From Usnea hakonensis (lineage: Eukaryota; Ascomycota; Lecanoromycetes; Lecanorales; Parmeliaceae), in assembly GCA_013423325.1 (NCBI GenBank), contig BLJB01000030.1:204-64203 (forward strand): a stretch of 64,000 nt of DNA, given 5' to 3'. The notes under the pieces were generated by a model. That model was given only the letters and a program-made list of their open reading frames with translations. It was not told the DNA's origin and made no database searches. Made by a program: the position numbers and the translations under genes. Position 1 is the first letter of the stretch, and every line of letters starts with the position of its first letter. This document shows positions 32,921 to 45,854 of this stretch, in pieces.

Positions 32921-34674
32921 ATGAGTGTTCATTCTGTTGATCTCGAGATGCAGTCTCCTACTCATCCACTCCCCACTGCTACTAGTGGCGATGAAGAAGA
33001 AGAAGATCGTCAATGCTGGAGAGATGTGGAGGCTGAGACTGGTTATCGGTCTTACACGTCCTTTCTGGAAGCCTTGCCAGAAACTGGGCCGCAGTATAGA
33101 AGTTTGCCGGAACATTTAGCTTCGACCACTTCATTCGGCGAAGTCCATGTTCTTAACATATTGGAAGATGGCGGTCTGTCAATCAGTATGAAAATGCAGG
33201 GACTTAGTGAAGATAGGGCCCTTGACCGCAGTCTGGTTCTGGACGAAGATCGTAAAAAGTGCACCCAACTCCTTAGGAGCTTGCGGTCACCGCCAGAAAA
33301 TACCCCGTCGAGAATCGTCGTATGGTCGATTCGCCGCGGATTTTTTTTTTTCTCTGGCTTAGTCGATGCAATTGGCTTGGGCCTGAAGATACGGCCTGAT
33401 TTTTTTGCAACTCTGTTGACAATGGTCCGGGAGGGTTTCAACGAAAATCCATGCACATACCTGGGATTGGACTATGTCATAATTGGTAATAGCATTGCCA
33501 CTGTGGCACGAAATTATATACCCAATGAAAGAGTCCCGCCTGTTCTATTTGTGGTGAAAGTACACCATCGAGAGACAGACTTTCTGAGACTCTCCCGGAG
33601 TCTTGATAAAGACTACGATGGTATAGTCAAGGAAGTCTTGACGAGTGAAATTTATGGAACCATAACACATCTTCATCCCGCTCATCGCGCTAGCGACATG
33701 CGTTCATTAGAAGATCTGGCAGCTAGTTCGCTTGAGGACCTCCATCGTCCCAGCAATCATGTGTACCTCAACCTTGTTAGCAAATATGTCCAACATGGCG
33801 CCGCTATCGATGCGCAAGGCGACGATCTGCTGCTAAATGCCATCCTTCCCCTACTACATCTACAAGTCTTATATCTTCACGCCCTATGTCGAATCACACA
33901 AAGAGAGCTTCTGAACTTATATCGAGAGGCTTCAGACAAAAGGCAGAAATTTTTTTACCCACAACGAATGTTTTACCAACATCTTGACGCAGGACGCTTC
34001 GAATTGCGCAGGATGCTCGAAGGTCTCGAAGAGGGCAAGATCTGCTTTGTCAAATTTGCGCGCTTGCAAAAACCAGCAAAGTGGCTGGAAGGACAACCTT
34101 GGATAAACCAAGAAGAAGAGATCACTGAGGCAATCAGCGGGGCGCGTGTCGTAGAAGCAGAAGCTCGAGATTACATGCAACTTCAGATTGGAAATCTGTC
34201 GATTGAAGAGTCAAGGAAATCCATTCAGCTCTCAAGCCAGCAGATGAGTGAAGCAAAACGTGGTAAGGTTTTCAAATTTCCCAATCGTTTAATAGCTCAC
34301 TGATCAGTTCACAGTCAAGATATGTGAGCAAATATTGACCACTGCGTCATGGTGCATACTAAATCGTAGCAGTCACAGTCCTAGCTTTCATTTATGTACC
34401 GATCAATCTTGCCACTTCTGTATTTGGCATGAATCTTCAGCAGTTGAATCAGAACGGCCAAAACTTTTGGTCTTTCGTTGTGACCGCAATAGTTGCTATG
34501 CTTGTCACCGGCTTGATGTGGTCCTCTCTCGAATTATACAACGTCGTCAGGGAACACAAGTATCGGATGAAATGGTTTAGGACACAGCCAGAAGAGCAAA
34601 TCATATTTAGGGCACAGCAAGAAGAAATCAGCATCGGCGTTAGAGTAGCCATCCTTTTGGGCTTCATAGACTGA
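32921..34674 (+). CDS. CorA-like Mg2+ transporter-type membrane protein
   Basis: Exon 1 to 34262, a 9-nt exon 2 (34315-34323) and exon 3 (34370-34674) join in phase 1 across introns of 52 and 46 bp; a TACTAAA branch site lies before the last acceptor. The 551-residue product ends with SIEESRKSIQLSSQQMSEAK, then VKISVTVLAFIYVPINLATS, VFGMN (GMN signature, about residues 470-472) and a second membrane helix (FWSFVVTAIVAMLVTGLMW), the CorA arrangement of two helices with GMN in the loop. The long cytoplasmic part (YLGLDYVIIGNSIATVARNY) is the diverged fungal type. Activity as a transporter is uncertain; many fungal members are uncharacterised. The start at 32921 (MSVHSVDLEMQ) is preferred over 32849 because the intervening sequence resembles a leader. 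Confidence 0.88.
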
Positions 34675-35083
34675 ATTTATCCTCCAATATATAGCTTAAA
34701 GTGAGTTGATTCCCACCAAATAACGGAGGTATTTGACCAGCGTGCAGGGCTCAATATCAAAAAGCCTACTTGACACACGAGCTACTCACTACGTCTAGTT
34801 TCGAAAGGTAATTCACGGTTCTTTGTGAGGAGTATTGCATTAGTCAAAGTGCGTTTCCTTGATGTTCTGCTTTCGGAAAGCAATTTAAACGGAAAGCGGG
34901 TGGGATGATGAATGAAGAATCGATCTTCATGGGGCATTATAAATACAGGTTTACACTTACTACCACTAAACTCAACGGTGACCATGAATGACTCCCTCGC
35001 TCTCTTGCGCCTTCATCCTTTTACCCTACATCCACTTTACAATTTACTCTCTAATTAAAACTCACTTTTCCGATCCTACCGAT
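34675..35083. other. Intergenic region
   Basis: Nothing supported. It lies between the CorA-like gene and the second copy of the dispersed repeat. Confidence 0.4.
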
Positions 35084-35539
35084 GATTAGTGCTTCGTTCG
35101 CCACATCCGAACCATGCGAATTGCATGCAAATGATCAAATGAACACAGGAGGTAGATGCAACAGTGGTTGGCCTGTCTCATTGCCATGGGTAGGCCGAAC
35201 AGTGACCCCTGAAGGTATATTCCGGCCCATTGCCACAGCGCTAAGAAGACTCCCATATCTATTCGATATAGACCTGGAGTAGATAGATATGTATATATAC
35301 AGGCAGGGGTGGGTGGGCGAAAAAAGACTGCAATGCAATGAAGGAGACTCTGAAAGAGACGAATCGACTGAAGAGCCATTGCCAGTGCCAATCACCCTAT
35401 TTATGCACTCTTGAAAGGACACGGTCTCCTGATTCTCATGCCCTGGCCACCGAATCCATGCACCGAAACATCACCGAAACCAGTTATACCATAGGCGATA
35501 TTCGAAATCACTGACCCCCAGTCCTACTGTGGCGATGAT
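35084..35539 (+). repeat. Dispersed repeat, copy 2 (inverted partner of 11598-11999)
   Basis: The same repeat as copy 1, in opposite orientation and about 23.5 kb away. It runs from GATTAGTGCTTCGTTCGCCACA to CTACTGTGGCGATGAT. It carries a TATATTCC...TATATATACAGG segment of about 80-90 bp at the point where copy 1 has NN. A CCCTATTTATGCACTC word (TATA-like) lies in both copies. Solo LTR or short DNA element; no coding function. Confidence 0.75.
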
Positions 35540-36618
35540 ATTCATCAGTCCTGCGCTGATTATGATTTGGGTTTGAGAAGGATTTCTGAGGTGGAGGGTT
35601 TAGATTGAGATCTTGTATATCCATCTCCTTCATCATCATCTCCATCTACATCAAGAACCCTGTAACACAGCCTAAAATGACATCCAAATATCAATACATC
35701 TACATATCTCATCCTACTATACTAACAGATCACACACCAATGGGATTGGCACTGCCTTAGGATACGCTGGTACTTTATTCCTTGCGGAGGATCAGGGCGT
35801 TGGTGGTGTGTGCGATTGTGTAGAGTAACTGTGTGGATTTGTCAGCGAGTTTGCGGCATGTGAACAGAGAGGTTGTGTTGGGGGATGTGGCGGGGGAGGT
35901 GGGGATGTGATTGGAGAGAGAAGTGTCGTTCCAATAGAGTTTTAGGCGCAAAATGTCATAGTGTAAGATAAGTAGTTGAAGCAGTTCATCTTGTTTCTTC
36001 TGTCTTTGGGAAATCTTGGTGGTATCAGGGATGGTTTACTAGCAGTGTGATGGACAAGAACATGTTGTGAATAGTGTTTGCTTATTTTGTTGGATGAGGC
36101 TGGACAGTGTAGGTTCCATCATCTACAGAGTCGTCGTCTGAGTATACTGATCGAGACTCAAAGCTGACGCCATTTAGATTGCTGGATAAAATTACAAAAT
36201 ACCAGGGGCTGACCATAGGCTCTTTGTGAGATTGACGGTGGAGAAGGTACCAGGCTGTAATTATAAGTGGCCGATTGGAACCGCAAGCGAGGAAAAGCCT
36301 TGTTCATGCTCAGCCTACGACGAGGCTATGGACCTTTGCTCGACATCATCGTGCATATGTTGGCGCAAGGCTGAGGTGGGCGGAATGCGGGGCTTTCTGG
36401 ATTTTCTGCCCGACCTCCGGCCTTCTTACTTACCTCTTCTTCCCTCTGAGCTTGTGTATCTATCCGTTCAGTCGCTTGCAACACAATCTTGACATTGGAA
36501 TCGCTTGCTAAATCTCGAGATCAGACGAGTGGAGCCTCAATTCTTCAATCGTGCAGCAGAATATAATTCAGGCTTCAGCTTTGTAGAGTCAGGAAGCTGC
36601 AATAGCCATTCTATCGAC
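35540..36618. other. Intergenic region, 1.1 kb
   Basis: No supported gene. The 5' flank of the ankyrin gene occupies its last part; open frames at 36226-36511 lack family features. Confidence 0.4.
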
Positions 36619-39033
36619 ATGGATCCCCTCTCTGTCGGTGCAAGTGTCATTGCTGTTGTTGGCGCTACTGGAAAGATCGTCAGAGGGATTCGCCGCCTCA
36701 AAGCAATGCAAGATGCCCCAAAAGAACTTGACGACTTGCTCACGGAGGTGTCTCAATTCGAGCTTGTTATAAAAGCTTCCCAGAAAATTAATGGACACAT
36801 AGAGTCTGAGCTGGGAACTCTACTTAAGATCGCGCAGGATTTAGTAACCGAATTCGAGTCACTTATTGAGTATAAGTTGACAGAGCCGGGAACCAGCAAC
36901 AAAGTCGACCGCTGGCAGTGGCTACGCAGCTCAAAAGATGTGGAGCGACTGCGAGTCAAATTGCGAGACGTCACTGCCAATCTGGTGGCTCTTGTCGGAG
37001 TGACCACTAGGTATGCACTTTTATATTAGAATGATATGAGTAGCTAACGGTTCCCACAAGTTTGAGCATGGATCAGATATCTCAGAATACAAACCAGATA
37101 CTGTCCGAAAACCGACATTCCAGCAACCAAATGCTCTCTGCTTTTGCCCATTTATTCCAGCTCCTAGAAGAGTCTCCATCGACCCGAGCAGCTCTAAACG
37201 GTTCCTTGGGCAACTTTCGGCAGCTTACTCTCGAAGGAGCCTCTGAAGCAAATGGCACGGGAACGCTGATACCCAGAAGCAAAACACTTCAATCGGACGG
37301 GATTGTATCCACGAACGTATTCCGTGTCAGCAAAGCTCAGAAGGTCACCATTTGCACAGCAAATTGTCCCTGTAAATGCCATCATTTCCGAGGAATCGGA
37401 TCTCCAGGAGTTCTTTCGAATATTCTTGGCCATGGCTATGTTGAGACTGCTGGCTCATTCTTCTGTAAGTCCCAGTGTGACACACTAATTTGCAAAGCTC
37501 AAGCAGGGTCACGTGTTTCAATACAATATCGTTTGCCGCAATGGTTGGCCTCCCGTATGATTGTCATGTGGCTCACATCATGTCCACCTTGCCCTCCGGA
37601 AATTTTACTTAGAGTCCCCAGAGTCGTGGATAGTGGGACTGCAGCCTTTAAAGCAGCAGACGCTCAGGATCTGGAATCATTTAAGCTTGCTATCGCGAAG
37701 GGAGATAGTAAGCCGTATGACGTAAACGAATATGGACAGACGATTTTCAGCGTAAGAACAATCATGAAAACCTTGACATAAAAGAAGCTTATTAATGATA
37801 AGATTGATCCAGTGGCTCGTAACATATGTTCATTGTGACATGCTGTTTCATCTCTCAAATTATCCCGAATACTGGAACCCATCATTGATTGATTCCTCGA
37901 CCGAGAGCGAAATTTGGAAATTGCTAGTCCTTTGGAGATGGACCATGTATATCACAAGTCAGCTACGACAACACCTGATGACAAAGCTCTCTCACTTGAT
38001 TGATTTTGACGACTACATCGAGAAGCAAAAATTTACAAGAACACATCAAATTGTATGTGGACTGAGCACCATTTCCTTAAACGTCGAGCTGCAAGATTCA
38101 AATGACATCGACACCTTGGACAGTGAAGGCCGAAGTGCATTATGGTATGCAGTGACCCATCGCCGACACAAATATGTTTGCAAGCTACTAGAGACGGGGG
38201 CCGATCCGAACGTTGGCGATCTGCCAATCTGGAAGGCTTTGGAATTCGATTCTGACTATGCGATTATAAGAGCGCTCCTGGACTATGGTGCCAATTTTGG
38301 TTCTTTCAAAGACTCCTTTAGTATAGTGCAGTGGGCGTATGTTTGCGGTCCTGACGTTCTGGCAATAGACGAGCTGCTTGTCAAATATGGCCTTGATCCA
38401 AACCACCGCGGGGACTACGGTGAGACCATACTGCACTTAGCTAGGTTTTTTGATGATGACATCGGTTCACGTCGCCTCAAACAGCTGATTGAGCTCGGCT
38501 CCGACATCGAGATTGCTGACGAGGTGGGAATGACTGCAATAATGCATGCGGTTTATTGTAGCTCCGCCCCTGCTTTTGGTGTCCTTGCCAGCGCTGGTGC
38601 ACGTGTGGATTTGAAGTCCGCCAAAGGCGACACTATCTTACATCTTGCAGTCGCCCCCGAATTCACTTTCTGTGCTGAGAATGTTCCCGAGCTCTGCGAA
38701 ATGTTTCGTGATGCAGACCTCACCGAATTGGATCTGAAGGCAGAAGATCAGGATGGAAATAGGGCTTTCGACCTTTTACGTATAAGAAATGGACCCAATT
38801 GGGAAGATTATTACGTCCACCATGGAATGGGGTGGTACCCTTTCGATGCTGGTCCAGAACCCAAACGTAGGCTGGAAGCTGAGCTGGAAGCCATCTCCGC
38901 TCTGGAAAAGTTACTGCATCATGTCCAAGAAGTTCAAGGTGTTCCGGAAGCAGACCGATATCCGCCATTGGGTGAGTATTGCAGTCGCATTATAGAGGAG
39001 GAACCAGTTCCGGGGGCGTGGCCTATGTACTAA
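36619..39033 (+). CDS. STAND-type N-terminal domain protein with ankyrin repeats
   Basis: Three exons (36619-37010, 37061-37751, 37813-39033) with 50- and 61-bp introns give 767 residues. The start MDPLSVGASVIAVVGATGKI is the opening of the fungal STAND/NACHT N-terminal domain. A conserved Cys-rich block follows (CTANCPCKCHHF, about residues 229-240), then ankyrin-like repeats (LDSEGRSALWYAVTHRRHKY, LLETGADPN, GDYGETILHLARFF, VGMTAIMHAVY, AKGDTILHLAV). No P-loop or NACHT is present, so it is an NLR-like protein without the nucleotide switch, or a decoy/adaptor form; that role is inference. An ATG 38 codons upstream exists, but MDPLSV is the family start. A GTAAGT at about 37464 is read as coding because the Cys block continues across it. 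Confidence 0.82.
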
Positions 39034-39850
39034 GGCGCCAAGCCATCAATTGGTGCTCAACCGGCCGAAATGTGTAGCTTCGCGTCTTCGATTGGGAGAT
39101 CAGGATTATCGATTGGAGGAGTCAAGCGAATGAGTGTTTTGTTCTCTCTAGAGATTCTATTGCTAGCTGTTGTTGCTCCGGTTTGTTTATACTGTTTGCA
39201 GCTCTTCCATCCTCATACGCTCCTCAGAAGTCTAAATTGTGCTGTCCTGGAGTGAAATGGACCAGAGCCTCTCTCTCTGCAGCCTTTGAGATACCGCATA
39301 CAATCTTTTCATGGTTTGGGAATGCATGTCAATACACATTTTGATCCGCGACTCGGTTACTAAATACTTTCATATCAACAGGAAATCCTCAAATATTATG
39401 ATTTCCAATGACGCTAATGGCGAAAATCAGTGATCTGGGAAATATTGGGCATAGTTTAATTTAGCAATCGGCTTCTTCTTCTTCTTCTTCTCGCTTATCG
39501 AAATTCCCTGAAGCCGCAAATATCGACTCCAAAACCCCCCGGCCTTCCGAGCCACGTATTTCCCGGCGCCCCCCTCCCCCCCACCAATATCCAACCATCT
39601 CCGGAGGGTTTTTCATCCTTGCGGCTGTCGATCATGATACCTGTCCTTAAGAGGCGCGCGACATAAATAATTGACCTCAAGGACCGGCTCGGGAAGCGCA
39701 TGTCGCGTACACGTAGCGTGGATATTAAGAGACTCTAACTGGGGTCCTTTAAGACATAAGAGAGATCGTCGATCCTAACCCCCCTGCATTAAACTTCCCT
39801 AAAACCACACCCCGCACCTTCCTTCCCCCCTCTCACCACCCCCTCACATC
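39034..39850. other. Intergenic region
   Basis: No supported gene. The final 70 bp before 39851 are strongly C-rich (promoter side of the secreted protein gene). Confidence 0.4.
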
Positions 39851-40767
39851 ATGATCCCCCTCCTCCTCCCCCTCCTCCTAACCACACCACACACCACCGC
39901 CCTCTCCCCCCCTCCATCCCTATCCCTCATCACCCCCCCCTCGCTCGCATGGTATTGCACCGAGGCTCGCACGTGGTTGCTGCCGGATTTGCAGACAGAG
40001 GATTGTAGGGCCGTGTTGGAGTTTTTGGTCCTGGAGACGTGGGATGGGAGACAGCGGCAGAGTATGGAGTTTAAGGCGCCGGGGGCGACGAAGAAGACGA
40101 AGGGGACGGGGCAGTGGACGCCGAGGAAGTATACTTTTGGTGAGTTTTGGGGGTGGGGGGGTGGTTCCTTTTTTCTGTTTCTTGGGTTGGGATGGAATTA
40201 TCTCTTGATAAATCACGCCTGTCGCAGATGCTATTTATTCCTAAAGTCGTGGTTGACAAGCTGACGTGTGGCTGGTTTGCCTTGCATGATGCAGGCACGT
40301 GCACGCTTGCTATTGTGATGATTGCGGATTATCCGGAGCCGGATTCCCTGCCCGGTGGGCGGAAGACGGGACCGATGACCGATACGGCGACTTACTATGG
40401 TATTTGGAGGGTGGCGAAAAATCTGGTGGATAAGTGCGCTGCGTGGGGGAAGGGGGGATGGCAACCTACAGGTATGGACGACAATTTGCCTCCCCTGTCT
40501 TTGCTCCCGGCATTTCAATCTCGACGCCCTTTTTGATTTGTGGTTCTTTCTGATCAGTGTGTGTGTTTCTTGTTCCGTGAGCGGTGGAACTCCTCGGCTG
40601 ACGCGGTCATCATTCCTTCTTGGTGTTCAACAGGCCCGCATGAAGGGATTGGAGTGTTCATCTGGTCTACGGGCTCTCATGAGGATAAAGTGATTGAGGC
40701 TGATGAGCCACGACTCGCATTTTCGAGTTCAGAGCTTCCAGTAAACGGTTCTGTAGCAAGTACTTAG
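39851..40767 (+). CDS. Small secreted Cys-containing protein
   Basis: Exons 39851-40139, 40295-40471 and 40634-40767 join in phase 1 (introns of 155 and 162 bp), giving 199 residues. A signal peptide (MIPLLLPLLLTTPHTTA) leads into CTEARTWLLPDLQTEDC. The centre is GTCTLAIVMIADYPEPDS and the end is YYGIWRVAKNLVDKCAAWGK, GGWQPT, GPHEGIGVFIWSTGS. Conserved Cys pairs and the IW...C...GG...G.GV.IW pattern match a group of uncharacterised fungal extracellular proteins. The secreted protein at 48609-49813 ends with a related pattern. Secretion outside the cell is inferred from the signal sequence. The 5' 110 bp are nearly pure C-rich on this strand, then abruptly G-rich. Confidence 0.75.
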
Positions 40768-41566
40768 CAACTTAGTTTGGATGAATGAAGTAAGCGGTCG
40801 AGAGACACTGCGTTCACGAGGGGTTTTTCTGGGATGGGGTTTAGTGTTGCGGATGTTAGCGACCGTAATTTTGAGGACCATTTGAGATGATCAGGTCAAG
40901 GTATCTGTCCAAGTGACCTAATAGTTTACAGTTCCGTGCCTTGAACGATTGATAGTTCTCTTTGGAAAGTAGTGTGAACAGTAAGCGAGTCCTCAAACAC
41001 CAGATGATTCACTTCCTCTAAGATACCTGTAACTCACAAGCTTTCCATCTCAACATCATCAGACCCACGGTGTCATTTCTGAGCTATGAGCTGCTAAATA
41101 TGGGTCGGATGCCTCTAGACAATAACGTTCGCGATTTAGAATAGATGCTTCTTTCTCCTTCGTGGAAGATACTTGAAAGAATTGAGACAGTCTCCCGGAG
41201 ACTATCGCACTCTTTCTGCAAGTCTGTATTCGCTATGGGGTTTTACGAGGCTCCCATTGAATCATGCCTGGAAATGTTGTGGATTGAGGTGTACTGGCTT
41301 CAGTCGATCAATTTTGCAATCCTGTTCAAATCCGTATTCAATGATATTCGCTCGTTGCTGTTAATACATCGACGATACTGACGTGTCATGTTTTTGGGTC
41401 ATGATTCTTTGCTGGCAACTGTTAGGCGACGGCGAAAAAGAAGATTGAGACAATCATACCAAAAACTTCACAGGCTTTTTAAGTAAGTATCTTTACATAG
41501 CTAGACAATAATTCCTACATCCTCTTGATATTCCAAGCATGCTCAGATCTTCGTATGGCGATATCG
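40768..41566. other. Intergenic region between convergent genes
   Basis: No supported gene. It separates the 3' end of the secreted protein gene from the 3' end of the minus-strand NLR. Confidence 0.4.
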
Positions 41567-44500
41567 TCAGTCATAATCATCATCGTGTACCTTGAAAGGG
41601 ATTCCAAGCCTCGTCAGGAAGGACCTCATTTCGTGGTGGTATGGTCGAAGATTACTGGTATCACTGGGTCGAATATTGGAGGTATCTAGCCCTTGTTGGA
41701 TGAGGAACTCTACCAAGTGCACCTGCCCTGACGCGATTGCAAAGTGTACTGGACTGAATCGAACAGTATCCGGTGTTTGAACGTCTGCCCCTGCCTGGAC
41801 TAACATCTTCCCGATCTCCTTATCCTTGTTCCCCATAGCTCGGGTCAAAGGTGTGATTTGGCTAAAGTCCACGAGGTTTGGGTCAGCTCCTGCCTCGAGC
41901 AGCGCGGCTACAACGTCTTTTGCGGCGACCTTGACGGCTGAGGATAAGGCACTCCATTCCCCCTTTTGCAAGTGATTAGGGTCAAGGTTCATGCGAAGGA
42001 GTGTACCCACTATTTCTTTATTCCCCTGAGTGGCAGCCTCAGTCAATGGTGGCTTACTTTCTGCGCCAAAGACAGCCCCAGATGCAAGCAACAACTTGAA
42101 CTTTGAGTCGTCATTTTGTCTTATAGCAAGCCCCAAAGCTGTTGTACCATCCTGATCTCTGGCGTTGACATCCACTCCAAGGTCCAGAAAATACTGCAGA
42201 AGTCCTTCGCTTGAGCTATGAACGTAGTGAAGAACAGTCTTCCCTGCAGAGTCTTTTGAATGAACGTCAGCTCCACGTTCAACGAGTCTCTTCGCTCTCA
42301 ATGTGTCATGCGGGTAGGTTTGAACAGCCTTCAGTAGCGATGTTCTACCTTCGTCGTCTTTAGCTTCTAAATTAACCCCGTAGTCACAGAGGATCTCAAT
42401 AGTCCTGTCGGATACCTCAGCAGCCAGGTCCAGAACGCTCTGTTGTCGATTGTTTCGAGCTTCCACGTCAGCCCCCTTTAATAACAGTAGTTGTACATAC
42501 GCATCGTCTAAACCTATTGCCTTATGTAACGCTGTCTCATCGCCAATTTGCTTGGCGTTAGGATCTGCACCGTGATCTAGGAGAAGCTGAACTGTGTCAA
42601 TTGTCGAATACGAACACGCTGGATCTATGCAATGCCCGATATGGTCGTGGTTACCAGGTACAAAATTTAGCAGCGCGTCGTACAATGGTGTTCTCCCATG
42701 CTCATCTCGAAATAGCCGTGAGTTGGCGTCTGCTCCGTTCGCTAAAAGGATTTTCACAAGGGCTTTGTTTCCTCTTCGACTAGCGCTATGCAAGGCATTG
42801 ACTGAATTAATCTCAGTACTTAGCAGAGTTGCCCCAGCTTGCAGGAGACAATTGACAACGACTGAGTTGGCATCTTGCAAAGCTTTGATCATGATATGTC
42901 GATACGAGATAATAGAAGGGTCTTCCTGCAGACAGAACTCAAGCATCTCAATCCTAGCTTCTGAAAAGATCTTCATCGTCGGCCAATCGTAGGCGTCGGG
43001 GTATTTCTGGAAGTCGACGTTGGTCATTTCGGTGTTTGGTTTCTGTAAGTGCAAAGGCACGCGATCCGGGCATAGAATTTTGTATTGGAGGTAAGTTCTG
43101 AGAGAGCGATGAATAGAATTCTCTTTGAGTAGAATCAAAAGAGGTAGATGATTGTTTTCGAGCGACCATAGATAGACCGACAAGTAGGGAAGATCAGAGG
43201 GTCCATTCAACTTTCCCCAAGGCCTGAAGTCGAACGGCAAAGATTTGTAGAAGACAAATTCTCTAAGTCTGCTCCAGCCATGCAGTGTACTAGGCCCAAA
43301 ATTTCTCGCATGCCAAATCCAGTTATCCGTGACGTAATTCAGCAGTGTGTACTTTCGAGTCAACGATGTCGGCAGAGGCCTTTTCTGGTATCTTCTCATG
43401 AGCTCAGCGTAGTTGATATAGGGAAGCGATATCTCATGGTTCCGATTGTACAGCCGAGATACGAAGTCGTATACACCATTGGTAAGACCCAGGACTTGGG
43501 GAATAAGACCAAAGCCATGTTGTCCTGATGTTTTCGGGCCAAAAAGGTCTTGATTTCTCCTAGCCTGAACCATTTGAGTCTCAAAATCAGAGAAGCCCAA
43601 ATATGTCAAACAAAGCTCTCCGATCTTGACATCGGTGTGTGACTGTTGTTTGTTATGTTTATCAAGGAACATTCCGACCGTGTGGTGAGCAAGGCGGACT
43701 GTACTATCCCTCTCGTGGAATACCACTAGATTCCCACACACATCAAGGAACCGCTGCGCGTCAGTCTCTGCCGAAATTTTCCGTTCATCCCACGAGAGAT
43801 CGCCGAGATCGACCGCAACAGCGTCTTTGAGCTCGTCGAGTCTTAGCGGGCGTCTGGCGCAGAGGGTCCAGTCGAAGATCTTGTCAGCGAGAGCCTTCTT
43901 ACGTACGGGACGGCAGCTGATTTTCTCAAATATCCTTTCATATGTTGCTGTCAGCCCTTCGGGCAGATCTTGTAAAGCAGCCTTGAAGGTTCGCTCAGAG
44001 TGAGTAGTGTCGCACAGTTCTTCAATTTGGAGAGAGACCCAAAGAAACCTATAGGGTTAGCGACAATAGTAAGAGGGGGGAAGCCAAAGAAAAATCTTAC
44101 AGTCCATGCGCTTTGGCCGTAAGCTCATGAACAGCGCTTTGTTCTAAATAAGAGTGGGTGAGCATGACAGGAAGGTTGTGGAGCCTTTGTTGAACAGATC
44201 CTCTGATATAATGCTCCAAGTCTTCTTCGACGCGACTTTCGGAGACATCAAGGCTCAAGCAGGACGAAAAATACGCTGATCTCGAACTGATCTTGCGAGC
44301 TGAGATACACAGCCTTAGAAGCGTACCACACTTGGTGGAAAGTTTTGCAAGACTGCTGAGTACTTTTTCTTGCGTTTCAAGGCTGGCCTCGTCTAGACCG
44401 TCAATGAAAATGTATACTCGACGGTGATACCCAACAATTATACATTCCAAAATTTCACATAGGTCACCAAGCGACGGTTCACTAATGCCGTGGTTAAATG

Positions 44501-45854
44501 TGTCTCGTATCTTCACTGCTATTTCTTCCTCAATACTGGGTTTGACAGCTAGCAGTTGCTGCATGATTGTGCCTAATATGACGGAAGCCTCCAGAGTGTT
44601 GTGATTGGCGTAGTCACAGTAGAAATAAGTAATAGCTGTATCTTGACCCACCACACCTTGCGACAAAGCGTCGATCATGCCAGCCCTATGCATCGATTAG
44701 TCTGAATTTTAGAACATTCGGTTCAAATGCCCACGTGAGAACTGTCTTTCCACAACCAGCTAAGGGTAATTCTGGCGTCAGCATAGGTACAGAACAAGCA
44801 GGTGCAGAAATTAGGCCAGAGAGACTTACGAATGCCATGGCACCATAGACACTGTTGCTGATGGATTGCTGCGGCCGACTTCCACTGCTCAAACACGTCA
44901 TGTGTCAGAATCCAGTTTCCAGTACCCGGGTATCTCATGTCAAGTATTCTAGAGTGTTGTTGTTTCCATTGAACCGAAGAGAGTATTGACAGAAGTCTAA
45001 TCCGCTCAGCCTCTGCCAAGTACGTTATCAGACTGTGACGGTACATGTAAGCGACAGTACATACCAGAGTTCTGTTTCTGTTGCAACTCTAGGTTTGCTT
45101 GATAGTCAGCTCTTGCTTTGCTTGCCTCGAGAAGATGCACAAGCTCAGCTTCTTTCTCCACGGACTTTCTATGCCTTCTAAAGTCTTGCATTAGCGTTTC
45201 AAATTGTTGCTCTACTGGTCGCCATATTGTCTTGAAGAGGACTTTTGCATTCACGACTGCCGACGCTGTCAGCAATGCGTACTCTCGTGTGAGGTATCAA
45301 TACAAACAAACCCGACTTCCTAGCCTTTTGAAAAGCATTCTTGGCGCTGGTGCAAAACTTGATTATGTCCAAGTAAGCATTAGAAAGAGATTGCAACAAC
45401 CTAGGGCTGGATGAAAACAACTGTTCGTATAACTGAAACCTCGGAATGACATCGCCGATCTGCTCGAACATATCGACCATTGTGGTGAAGTATTTCTGGA
45501 ATTGGGAAGACAGCTTCATTGATCAAACCAATTAGAATCGTCTTTCAAGGTTGGTGACGAGCAGCTCACGTGAATTACAATTCGTAAAGAGCCCCAGAGA
45601 AGGCATAAGACTGCCGATCCTTGCGACAAAACATCCATAGCCTTGCCGTATTGACTGATGCCGGATAGGAGGGATTCTAATTTAGACGCGAGATTTCTCG
45701 ATCTACTACCCTCTTGATGTGTCTTTTGAGCAGCGCTTGCGCTGTAAAACACGTTTTCAAGAGAAGCTTCTGCAAATAAGAGCCGCTCGGGTTCCTCAAG
45801 GTCCTCGATAAAGCGCTCGCGCGCCTGCGCCCATGCACCGCTAGGCAAGGCCAT
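41567..45854 (-). CDS. NACHT-ankyrin NLR protein
   Basis: Seven exons on the minus strand (45854-45570, 45495-45312, 45265-45065, 45012-44830, 44759-44735, 44685-44101, 44048-41567) join in frame throughout, giving 1314 residues. The N-terminal 280 residues are the helical domain usual before fungal NACHTs (ERFIEDLEEPERLLFAEAS, GSAVLCLLWGSLRIVIH). The P-loop GIPGCGKT (about 283-290) is split by an intron and completed by a 25-nt exon; Walker B is VYIFIDGLDEA (about 383-393). The conserved RFLDVCGNLVVFHE...RLAHHTVGMFL winged-helix region follows, then about a dozen ankyrin repeats from residue 870 (ALHSASRRGNKALVKILLAN). Fungal NACHT-ankyrin proteins are STAND ATPases implicated in non-self recognition. 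The ligand is unknown. Confidence 0.92.
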
